In this document: positions 54,909 through 62,582 of the stretch, one piece after another
Layout of the letters: each line of letters starts with the position of its first letter
How positions within the stretch are numbered: position 1 is the stretch's first letter
Origin: an uncultured Collinsella sp.
GTDB lineage: Bacteria > Actinomycetota > Coriobacteriia > Coriobacteriales > Coriobacteriaceae
DNA length: 64,000 nucleotides
Assembly: GCA_900757185.1 (NCBI GenBank)
Contig: CAAEMX010000021.1
Location: forward strand, 1 to 64,000
Direction: 5' to 3'
Notes under the pieces: model-generated
The model's input: only the letters and a program-made list of their open reading frames with translations
Database searches by the model: none
What the model was told of the DNA's origin: nothing
Position numbers and translations under genes: made by a program

Positions 54909-55059
54909 GCTTTACGCATAACGGATGCTATGCCTCACCGTAAAACAGCTGCAACTCATCGCACAGGGGAACCTGCAATCTGCACGCGCACCTATTATGC
55001 GTCGTGATGATGTGAATACTCCGCAATGGCAGGGGCAAAAGTATCTCCCGCGGCACTCG

Positions 55060-55326
55060 CTAGCAGATAACCTGCGTATGCTCCTCGATGGCGGCGCGAT
55101 CCTCATCGTCAATATCCGGCTCGCACACCACGGCGTCCAAATTGTCCAGGCGGCAGAACGTGCAGAAGTCACGCTTGCCGATTTTGCTGGAGTCGGCGAT
55201 AAGATAGCGCGAACTATCAGGAACCTCGGCGGACGTGCCACTCAAACTCACAATAAAACGCCCCTCCCCGATTGCTCGGAGAAGGGCATCTGCATTGGCG
55301 TTCTTGCCAAAATCGACGGCGCGCAA
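55060..55326 (-). pseudogene. C-terminal fragment of a DeoR-type regulator
   Basis: An 88-residue frame beginning at a TTG. The segment SSRYLIADSSKIGKRDFCTFCRLDNLDAVV matches the last part of DeoR-type sensor domains, where LADSSK is the usual motif. The HTH and the first half of the sensor domain are missing. It starts 30 bases behind ptsH on the same strand. Probably a relic. Confidence 0.55.
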
Positions 55327-55356
55327 GAACGCGCACCCGTCCGCATCAAGAGTGCG

Positions 55357-55629
55357 CTACTCGCCGAAACCGCCCTCAATAAGAGCGACCAACGCGTCAA
55401 CGGCGGCAACCTCGTCGTCGCCCTCGGCACGCAACTCGACCTCATCGTTCTGGGTGATACCCAAGGTCATGATGGCAATCATGGACTTAGCGTCCTTGAA
55501 GTCACCATCCTTGGAGGCGTTGCGAACCTCAATCTTCGAGGCAAACTTAGCAGCCTCGGTCGCCAGCGTCGCTGCAGGGCGAGCATGCAGACCAGTGGGG
55601 TTAACGACCATAACGTTCTTGCTATACAT
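55357..55629 (-). CDS. ptsH: HPr phosphocarrier protein
   Basis: A 90-residue HPr: the phosphorylated histidine lies in PTGLHARPA near residue 15, and the regulatory serine in KDAKSMIAIM near residue 48, with LGI after it as in Gram-positive HPr. It supplies phosphate to the EIIA proteins of both PTS sets in this window. Enzyme I (ptsI) is not adjacent. Confidence 0.95.
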   Translation of the reverse strand: MYSKNVMVVNPTGLHARPAATLATEAAKFASKIEVRNASKDGDFKDAKSMIAIMTLGITQNDEVELRAEGDDEVAAVDALVALIEGGFGE

Positions 55630-55767
55630 TTCTAACTCCTTCGTCGTAGACCGACCAATTCATTTAGCCCAACGCGCGCGTTAGGCAAGGTAGAAGCATG
55701 CCGGACATTACGCATGCATACAACAAGTAGGCCGCGGACAACGTCGCCGCGGCAAATTCACAGGTGA

Positions 55768-56454
55768 CTAGTCCTGATACAGCGGATGCCCCTCAGTGGG
55801 AACCACGCGCGTGCCAGCCAGGCAATCGTGAACGCACCGGCGCGCGGGGACGATCAGGAACATGAGCAGAGACACCGCTGTAATAATCATGCCCGCGATT
55901 TCCCAGTAATAATTCACGTCAACGCGGGTGACAAGCACCATTGTCTCGCGAATATATCGGGACACCACATACCCGCTGCCTTCGAGCAAAAAGCCAACGA
56001 TAACCTGACGCCAAATCAAGCGTCCGACGGAAGGCAAGCCGCCATCAAGCGTAGCGACACGAACATGCGCGATGCGCTTGCCCGGCGTTTGCCCCGGCCA
56101 CGCCAGCAACGGAATCAGCACAAAGTATGCGATAGCGGCGAGCACGCACGATAGTCCGACCACGATACCGACGCTCCAGGGATACCCCATTGCCTCAAAC
56201 ACGTACAGGTCGGGGAGCATCGCGTTCTTGTGGGTCAGCGCAAGATAAACCAACACGGCCGGCAAGCCAGAGACAATACCACCCAAAATCCAGTCGATAA
56301 CGTACGCGTACAAACGCGACAGCGGGGGCGCCGGCAGAATCGAGGATGCATTAGCCTTCGATTCCTTGTGAATCTTGCTCACAGTGCTCGCCGCAGGAGA
56401 AGGCATCTGCTCCGCGGTCGCCGCACGCGGCCGTTCCTTGCGCTTTTTAGCCAT
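55768..56454 (-). CDS. RDD-family membrane protein
   Basis: A 228-residue protein with a basic N-terminal tail and four or five hydrophobic segments. The RDD family pattern is visible: LYAYVIDWILGGI, then AWPGQTPGKRIAHVRV, and RRCVHDCLAGTRVV near the end. The R of the first motif is changed (SRLYAYVID). Function of RDD proteins is unclear. It starts 3 bases behind the peptidase gene, so the two are translated together. Confidence 0.85.
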   Translation of the reverse strand: MAKKRKERPRAATAEQMPSPAASTVSKIHKESKANASSILPAPPLSRLYAYVIDWILGGIVSGLPAVLVYLALTHKNAMLPDLYVFEAMGYPWSVGIVVGLSCVLAAIAYFVLIPLLAWPGQTPGKRIAHVRVATLDGGLPSVGRLIWRQVIVGFLLEGSGYVVSRYIRETMVLVTRVDVNYYWEIAGMIITAVSLLMFLIVPARRCVHDCLAGTRVVPTEGHPLYQD

Positions 56455-56457
56455 GCG

Positions 56458-57531
56458 CTACCTCACATTCAGAATGCGCAGCTGCTTATCAGTATGGTTA
56501 AGCGGGCATGCAACGCCGTCTTTCAACAAGACGTCGTCTTCAATGCGCACGCCTCCGACTCCAGGAATATATACGCCCGGCTCGCAGGACATGATCATTC
56601 CGTTGTCGAGCACAATCTCACCAGAGGGGTTTAGCAGCGGCAAGTCGCCACCCATGCCGATACCATGACCAAGACCATGGGTGAAATACTCACCGTAACC
56701 CGCTTCGTTGATTACACGACGTGCGGCCGCATCCACATCGCGCGCCACCACACCGCAACGAATGGTATCGATGCCCGCAAGATGAGCATTCAAAACGGTC
56801 TCGTACACATGAGCCATCCGGTCGGTCGGGGCGCCCAGGAAGCACACGCGCGTCATATCTGACTGATAACCGTTGATCTGCACACCGAAGTCAATCAGGA
56901 TCGGCTCATGTGCTTGGACCCGACGGTCGGTAGGACGGCCATGAGGCATGGCGCTGCGCTCGCCGGTGGCAACGATGGTATCGAACGACATTGCCTCGGC
57001 ACCGGCGGCAATCGAGTAATAGTGCACGAGTGCGGAGATTTCAAATTCAGTCATATCCACGTGCAACTGCTCGATCACCTTGGCGTACACGTCATCGGCA
57101 ACATCGACCGCATGCTGGACCGCAGCAATCTCAGCCTCGTCCTTGCGCAGGCGCATCAGCGCCATCTCGCTGCCCAGCAGCGTAGTGCCAAAGCCCAAGC
57201 CCTCCAAGTTGCGATACTCCGAGATTGAGATTTCGGACTCCTCGATGCCCACCGTGGCACAGCCGCACTCCTTGAGTGCACGCTCGAGCTCGACCAAATA
57301 GCTCTTCCCCTGTTCGTGAACACGGAACTCCAGATCGAACTCGCGACCCTGGGCCTCGTTCACATAGCGGCCGTCCATGATGAGAAAACCGCGGTCACGC
57401 GTGATGAGCACCTTGCAACCGCTACCGGTCAACGTGCCCAGGTAGCGCTTCATGGTTTTACTCTTGATCAGCAATGCGTCGAGCTCGTGCTCGTCCAAGA
57501 AGGTACGGATATTATCCACATGTGCATTCAT
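56458..57531 (-). CDS. Xaa-Pro dipeptidase/aminopeptidase (M24B)
   Basis: A 357-residue creatinase-fold peptidase. The N-terminal domain (creatinase N) spans about residues 1-130. The dinuclear metal ligands lie in ILIDFGVQINGYQSDMTR (two Asp), THGLGHGIGM (His), SCEPGVYIPG (Glu) and VRIEDDVLL (Glu). It cleaves N-terminal Xaa-Pro bonds in the cytoplasm. It lies behind the cellobiose-type PTS operon after a terminator-like hairpin. Confidence 0.93.
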   Translation of the reverse strand: MNAHVDNIRTFLDEHELDALLIKSKTMKRYLGTLTGSGCKVLITRDRGFLIMDGRYVNEAQGREFDLEFRVHEQGKSYLVELERALKECGCATVGIEESEISISEYRNLEGLGFGTTLLGSEMALMRLRKDEAEIAAVQHAVDVADDVYAKVIEQLHVDMTEFEISALVHYYSIAAGAEAMSFDTIVATGERSAMPHGRPTDRRVQAHEPILIDFGVQINGYQSDMTRVCFLGAPTDRMAHVYETVLNAHLAGIDTIRCGVVARDVDAAARRVINEAGYGEYFTHGLGHGIGMGGDLPLLNPSGEIVLDNGMIMSCEPGVYIPGVGGVRIEDDVLLKDGVACPLNHTDKQLRILNVR

Positions 57532-57554
57532 CGAACGTAGCGCCTTTCAAAGGA

Positions 57555-57586
57555 GCCCGACAATGAAGTCTCCCCCATCGCCGGGC
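57555..57586 (-). terminator. Terminator of the cellobiose-type PTS operon
   Basis: Stem GCCCGACAATG (57555-57565) with CATCGCCGGGC (57576-57586), one G-U-type mismatch; CTCCTTTG follows on the minus strand. It also lies in the leader of the peptidase gene. Confidence 0.6.
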
Positions 57587-57635
57587 TTTCATACTTTCAA
57601 AATCAGCAGGTACAGGCGCCTGCTATTCCACTTGA

Positions 57636-58994
57636 TTAGAAGTCGAGGTCAAGATCCTCGAGCAGAGCCTCGTCCTCAGCAGAGATCTCGGAATGTTTCT
57701 CGGCAGCCATACGAGCCTCTTCAGCCAATGCACGCTTCTCGGCAACCTTGCAGAAGGGGTAGTACACGATCAGTGCGAGGACCAGCTGAACCACGTTGGC
57801 CGCAATCGAGGTCCAAGACATGTTGGTCAGGAAGCCTTCCAGGAACACACCGACGTAAGGAGGCGTGAAGGTAGAGCAGGGTACCCAGCCCCAGCTCATG
57901 AACCAGAACGGGATGGAGGACAGGATGCCGCCGAAGATAACGAACGGGATAAAGAAAATCGGATTCAGAACAATCGGAGCACCGAACAGAATCGGCTCGT
58001 TTACGCCGAACAGCGACGGGATGAAAGCGATGCGGCCGATCTCGCGCTGGACCTTGGACTTGGAGAACATGAACCAGATAACAACGCCCATGGTCACACC
58101 CAGGCCGGTGAAACCGCCAAATGCGGACATGGGGCCAGGGGTGAAGATGTGGGTAGCGACACCACCGGCCTGAACCGCAGCGATGTTCTCAGCCAGGAAC
58201 TGCGTGGAAATCGGCTGAACAATCGGCGACAGAACGGAGGGGTGAATGCCGAAGAAGAAGATGAAGCAGCGCAGGATGTGGTAGAAGGTAACCGCGAGCG
58301 GGCTGTCCATCGAACCGACGAGCGGGGCCAAGATGATCGAGAAGATCTCGTTGGGCATGATGCCGAAAACGCCCTGACACAGAACACGGATACCCAAGAA
58401 CAGGCCGATGACGATAGCGGTGACCGGGATGATCTCGAAGGAGCTCGAGATGAAGTCGGGCACGGTATCAGGCATCTTGATGGTGAAGTGACGCTTCTTG
58501 CACCAACGGTACACCTCGACCGCGAGTAGCGAAGCGACCATGGCAACAAACAGACCCTTGGAACCCATGCCACGCAGCGCGATGCCGCCGGCCTCGTCCA
58601 TTTCCATGCCGAGCAACAGGAAGGCAACGAGGGCCATGGACATGGAGCCGGGAGCGTCCAGCTCATAGGACTTGGCCAGGTGGTAGGCGGTAACGACGGA
58701 AACGAAGACCGACATCAGGCCCATGGAAACGTTATAGGCCAAATCGAAGTACTGGGTGTTGTTCAGAATCCAAACGGAGATGGGGTTGGTCTCGCCAATC
58801 ATGTTGGGAATGGCGGCCGGGATCAGGCAGAACGAACCAATCAGTAGCAGCGGGGTCATGGCGATCATGGCCTTCTTAACTGCGGACAGGTGACGTTGCT
58901 TGTCCATCTTCTCGGCAACAGGGCCAAGATAGGTGTTCAGCAGGTTTTCGAATTTATCAAAGGCACTCTGCTTTTTCTCTACAGCTTCCGACAT
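57636..58994 (-). CDS. PTS cellobiose/diacetylchitobiose-type EIIC component
   Basis: A 452-residue EIIC of the lactose-cellobiose superfamily, about ten membrane segments, with the family segments GIHPSVLSPIVQPI and GVNEPILFGAPIVLNPIFFIPF. The start at 58994 is chosen because GGAGG lies upstream at the right distance; an ATG at 59003 is too close. Behind IIB and IIA on the same strand, so a complete permease is encoded in three genes. Substrate is likely cellobiose, chitobiose or lichenan oligomers; no glycosidase is adjacent to decide. Confidence 0.92.
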   Translation of the reverse strand: MSEAVEKKQSAFDKFENLLNTYLGPVAEKMDKQRHLSAVKKAMIAMTPLLLIGSFCLIPAAIPNMIGETNPISVWILNNTQYFDLAYNVSMGLMSVFVSVVTAYHLAKSYELDAPGSMSMALVAFLLLGMEMDEAGGIALRGMGSKGLFVAMVASLLAVEVYRWCKKRHFTIKMPDTVPDFISSSFEIIPVTAIVIGLFLGIRVLCQGVFGIMPNEIFSIILAPLVGSMDSPLAVTFYHILRCFIFFFGIHPSVLSPIVQPISTQFLAENIAAVQAGGVATHIFTPGPMSAFGGFTGLGVTMGVVIWFMFSKSKVQREIGRIAFIPSLFGVNEPILFGAPIVLNPIFFIPFVIFGGILSSIPFWFMSWGWVPCSTFTPPYVGVFLEGFLTNMSWTSIAANVVQLVLALIVYYPFCKVAEKRALAEEARMAAEKHSEISAEDEALLEDLDLDF

Positions 58995-59033
58995 ACGTCG
59001 CATCCTCCACTTCAGGAAATATCAAACAGGGGC

Positions 59034-59396
59034 TTACTGGTTTGCCTCGGCGGCCTCGCGGGCCATGTCAGCCTTCTTCTTGGCGATGAGCAGCTGCTTA
59101 AACACGGTAGCACCGTCCATCTTGCCGTAGGTCTCCTGATCGACGATCACGTATGGGATGTGACGAGGCTCAATCAGGGGCTTGATGGACTCGAGCTTAT
59201 GGGCGATCTGAGGACCCATAATCAACGCGTCCATGTGGTCGACCTCCTGGTCCAGCAGGTCGGCAGCGATGGCCTTGAGCTCAAAGTCATCGTCGTTGAG
59301 CTTCTGGCTGTTGTGGATCGTCTGCTTGATGCGATCCATCAGCATGGTGGTGGAGAAACCACCGGCACAGCACAAAACGATGTTCATCTTTGCCAT
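59034..59396 (-). CDS. PTS cellobiose-type EIIB component
   Basis: A 120-residue EIIB with the phosphorylated cysteine in MNIVLCCAGGFSTTML (Cys9 by the family pattern C-x-x-G-x-S-T). It takes phosphate from the EIIA encoded just upstream and passes it to the sugar bound by EIIC. Confidence 0.92.
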   Translation of the reverse strand: MAKMNIVLCCAGGFSTTMLMDRIKQTIHNSQKLNDDDFELKAIAADLLDQEVDHMDALIMGPQIAHKLESIKPLIEPRHIPYVIVDQETYGKMDGATVFKQLLIAKKKADMAREAAEANQ

Positions 59397-59489
59397 TGTT
59401 TATCCCTTTCTAACGGCAATTGAATACTGTTGGAGAAGGAACGGACCGCAGCGCTCGTAGCGCGCATCGCTCCTTCGCAGACGTGTTTC

Positions 59490-59822
59490 TTACGCCTGCT
59501 TGGCCTCGGCGTCGCGCTCCTCGAAGATCTTGACGATCTCCTCGATGAGGTCACGGGCGAGCTGAGAGGTCATGTAGTGATCCTGGGCATGGACCATAAG
59601 CAGGCTCGCAGCGGCGGCGTTCTCCGCGCCGGACAGGGCCTGGGTAATCACCTCGGTCTGGGCGGCATGGGCGGCCAGATCGGCCTCCTTGGCTTCGGCA
59701 AGCAGCGCACGGGCGCCCTCGTAGTCGCGCTCACGCACGCAAGCGAGCGCGGCGAACGCCTTGCCCTTGCTGGCGCCGGCAGAGCCGATGATGGTCATGA
59801 TTTGCTGTTCGTTGTTTTCCAC
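59490..59822 (-). CDS. PTS lactose/cellobiose-type EIIA component
   Basis: A 110-residue EIIA with the active histidine in LLMVHAQDHYMTS. The start is GTG at 59822 (VENNEQQ), preceded by AAAGGGA; longer frames have no ribosome site. Similar to LacF, and first of the IIA, IIB, IIC series. Confidence 0.9.
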   Translation of the reverse strand: MENNEQQIMTIIGSAGASKGKAFAALACVRERDYEGARALLAEAKEADLAAHAAQTEVITQALSGAENAAAASLLMVHAQDHYMTSQLARDLIEEIVKIFEERDAEAKQA

Positions 59823-59901
59823 CGGGATAATCCCTTTCTGCTCGGCGGGCACGTCACCGCTTTGACGGCGCGCCCGATTGAAACCGTTGACTGCCGAAGC
59901 G

Positions 59902-60948
59902 CTACTCGAAGCTCTTAAGCTCCTCATAGGTGACGCGATCGATCGAGGTTGCCAGCGCGCATACCAGATCGACTGCCGCGTCCAAATCGGCACCACGCAT
60001 GACAGACCACGAACCGTGGCAGTAGCGCAACGGCACGCCGATCACCGTTGCCAGCTTGCCGTCTCCCACTAGATGAGCGGTGCCGGCATCGGTGCCGCCG
60101 CCCTTGAACAGGTCACGCTGGAAGGGGATGTTGTTCTTCTCGGCGGTGTCCACGATGAAGTGCAGCAGCTTCTCGTTGGGGACATGCATGCGGTCGTAGT
60201 GCACGATCATGGGACCGTGGCCGTTCTTGCGGCTGTTATTCCAACCGCGATCGAACTCGGGCGGATTAGCGATGTCCACTGGGATGACGATATCGGCATC
60301 CAGGTGCGCCGCAGCCGTCTGAGCACCACGGCAGCCAACCTCCTCGGAAGAGGAACCGGCGAACCACAGCTCGGCTGCGTGCGGGGTGTTGGCCAGGCGC
60401 TTCATGGCCTCGGTCACCACATACACACCGGCGCGGTCGTCGAACGCCTTGCCCAGCAGAATGTCACTCACGGGCTTGAGCTCGCACTCGGCCGCAAAGG
60501 TTCCCCAGTCGCCAATCTCAATGCCCAGCTCACGGACTTCTTCAGCCGTCTCGCAGCCAAAGTCGATGTACATATCGGTCGGAGTGCCGTCGGTATCGCG
60601 CTTGGCAAACAACACGCCGCGAACTTTCTCGCCGCTACGCGTCTTGATGCGCACAATCTGGCTCTCGACGCTGTTCTTACGCGGGCCGCCCACGCCGATC
60701 ACATGAACCATGCCGATATCGGAAATATAGCGAACCATAAAGCCGGCCTCGTCCATGTGGCCGGTGAACAGAATGCGGACCGGATTCTCCTCGGTACCCG
60801 CGCTCTTAAACATGATCGAACCGAGTTTGTCGTACTCGACGGCGTCGGCGATATCGTCAAGCTCGGCATGCATGATGGAGCGGACCTCGCCCTCGCGGCA
60901 AGCGACAGCGTCGGCGTTGCTCAAGGCGAACATAAGCTCCTTGTTCAT
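59902..60948 (-). CDS. M42-family metallo-aminopeptidase
   Basis: A 348-residue M42 peptidase (FrvX/glutamyl aminopeptidase group). Metal ligands: His in FTGHMDEAG, Asp in GKAFDDRAGVY, Glu-Glu in GSSSEEVGCRG, Asp in VIPVDIANPP, His in RYCHGSWSV. Forms large TET-type complexes in the cytoplasm. It is the first gene before the PTS set on the same strand, 79 bases away. M42 genes are often found near PTS operons (frv in E. coli). Confidence 0.9.
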   Translation of the reverse strand: MNKELMFALSNADAVACREGEVRSIMHAELDDIADAVEYDKLGSIMFKSAGTEENPVRILFTGHMDEAGFMVRYISDIGMVHVIGVGGPRKNSVESQIVRIKTRSGEKVRGVLFAKRDTDGTPTDMYIDFGCETAEEVRELGIEIGDWGTFAAECELKPVSDILLGKAFDDRAGVYVVTEAMKRLANTPHAAELWFAGSSSEEVGCRGAQTAAAHLDADIVIPVDIANPPEFDRGWNNSRKNGHGPMIVHYDRMHVPNEKLLHFIVDTAEKNNIPFQRDLFKGGGTDAGTAHLVGDGKLATVIGVPLRYCHGSWSVMRGADLDAAVDLVCALATSIDRVTYEELKSFE

Positions 60949-61038
60949 AGGTAACCCCCCTTGTGGTCGTATGGCGGCGCCCGTAGTGGCGGCGTCTGTA
61001 TGCGAGTGTATCGACAGCGCGCCGCAAATGATGTATCC

Positions 61039-61086
61039 GGGCTTTCACCGTAGCGGTGAAACGGTGAAAGCCCCTCCCCTTTCACC
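61039..61086. promoter_or_regulatory. Cluster of TTTCACCG operator-like repeats
   Basis: In the 280-base divergent region 60949-61228. A perfect 19-bp palindrome TTTCACCGTAGCGGTGAAA (61043-61061) is followed by CGGTGAAA (61062-61069) and TTTCACC (61080-61086); a larger stem GGGCTTTCACCG/CGGTGAAAGCCC spans 61039-61073. Likely binding sites of a dimeric repressor acting on the M42 gene, the MalY-like gene or both. Confidence 0.65.
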
Positions 61087-61228
61087 ACGGCCGTGCAATT
61101 ACTGGGGATGGGGCTCCATATGCATCTTTGTCATACTTATCTGCAACATACGCCGCTGATGCGAACCACGCCGGCGGTGTGCGACCCACATCCGCGGGTC
61201 GCGCCTATATCGCCGAGGAGGATACCTT

Positions 61229-62416
61229 ATGCCGGTTTACGACTTCGATTCCATGGCTGACCGCTCGCTCGATCACGCTCGCAAGTGGGACCCCGCCATC
61301 ATCAAGCAGAAATTCCCTAAGGCTGGGGATGACTACATTCCCATGTGGATCGCCGACATGGACTTTGCCGCCGCCCCCGCAATCTGCACGCGTCTGGCCG
61401 AGGTAGCCCAAAACGGAGCATACGGCTATGGCTATGCGCACGACGGCTTTTACAACGCCGTCATCAACTGGCAGCGCCGCCGCCATAACAACGAGGTCAA
61501 GCGCGAGTGGATCACACTCGCCTATGGAACCGTTCCGACCATCCACTACCTGTATCAGGCATTCTGCCAGCCCAACGACTGCGTCATCCTCAACACGCCG
61601 GTCTACGACCCCTTTGGCTACGCGGCGCACAACAACGGGTTCCGCGTAATCGAAAACCCGCTCATCTATCGCGATCGCACCTATCGCATCGACTTCGACC
61701 TGCTCGAGGAACAGATGGATCGTTTCCGTCCACGCGTGCACCTGTTCTGCTCGCCGCACAACCCCGGTGGTCGCATCTGGACGCTCGATGAAATCACCCG
61801 CGTCGCCGAGATCTGCCACAAGTACAACTGCTTACTGGTGGTCGATGAGGTTCACTGCGAGCACATCATGGCCGGCTCGTTCATCTCGGCCCTACAGCTG
61901 CCCGAGCGTTATCTGGACAACCTTATCGTACTCACCTCGCCCAACAAGGGCTTTAATCTGGGCGGCCTCAAGACTTCCTACTCTATGATCCCCAGCGAGC
62001 GCATCCGCACTATCTTCCGCCATCGCCTGGAGATGAACTCTATTACCTCTCCCAACACGTTTGGCTGCGCCGCCATCATCGCCGCTTACGATGAGTCCGA
62101 GGAGTGGCTGGACCAGATCACCGACTATCTGCGCGAGTCTTATGCACAGACCGCCGCCTTCATCGAGGAGAAGATGAAGGGTTGGGAGCTCATGCGTATG
62201 GATGCATCCTACCTACCGTGGGTGAACATCGCTGGCACGGGCGCCACGGCAACCGAAATCTGCAACCACATGGCAGCGAAGGCGGGCGTCATCGTGGGCG
62301 ATGGCACCTTCTATGTCGCGAACGGCGCCGACTTCGTGCGCTTGAACCTGGGCATGCCTCGCAAGCTGGTCATCGAGGCCATGGATCGCATGGCTACCCA
62401 CCAGCTCATCAAGTAG
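61229..62416 (+). CDS. MalY/PatB-type PLP aminotransferase, cystathionine beta-lyase
   Basis: A 395-residue fold-type I PLP enzyme. N-terminal FDSMADRSLDHARKWD and IPMWIADMDFAAAP are typical of MalY/PatB; HNPGGRIW, VVDEVHCEH and the PLP lysine in SPNKGFNLGGLK follow. MalY-type enzymes split cystathionine or cysteine, and E. coli MalY also affects the maltose regulator. GAGGAGGATA precedes the start. It is monocistronic and followed by a strong terminator. Confidence 0.92.
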   Translation: MPVYDFDSMADRSLDHARKWDPAIIKQKFPKAGDDYIPMWIADMDFAAAPAICTRLAEVAQNGAYGYGYAHDGFYNAVINWQRRRHNNEVKREWITLAYGTVPTIHYLYQAFCQPNDCVILNTPVYDPFGYAAHNNGFRVIENPLIYRDRTYRIDFDLLEEQMDRFRPRVHLFCSPHNPGGRIWTLDEITRVAEICHKYNCLLVVDEVHCEHIMAGSFISALQLPERYLDNLIVLTSPNKGFNLGGLKTSYSMIPSERIRTIFRHRLEMNSITSPNTFGCAAIIAAYDESEEWLDQITDYLRESYAQTAAFIEEKMKGWELMRMDASYLPWVNIAGTGATATEICNHMAAKAGVIVGDGTFYVANGADFVRLNLGMPRKLVIEAMDRMATHQLIK

Positions 62417-62450
62417 ACCTCGCCCGCGTATCAAAGGCCCTCCTTTCATG

Positions 62451-62486
62451 CAACGCCCGCCCGAGTATGTGCTCGAGCGGGCGTTG
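62451..62486 (+). terminator. Terminator of the MalY-type gene
   Basis: Fifteen-pair stem CAACGCCCGCCCGAG with CTCGAGCGGGCGTTG, followed by TTATTT. Outer complementary segments AAAGGCCCTC (62434-62443) and GAGGGCCTTT (62541-62550) enclose it, and the second half may act as terminator for the convergent regulator gene. Confidence 0.9.
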
Positions 62487-62582
62487 TTATTTATGAGTTG
62501 AAATGTCGCGAAGCGACAAGCGAGAAGGCGACCACCCGACGAGGGCCTTTTTGACGTAGCCACCCCCGCTTGTACGCAAACC

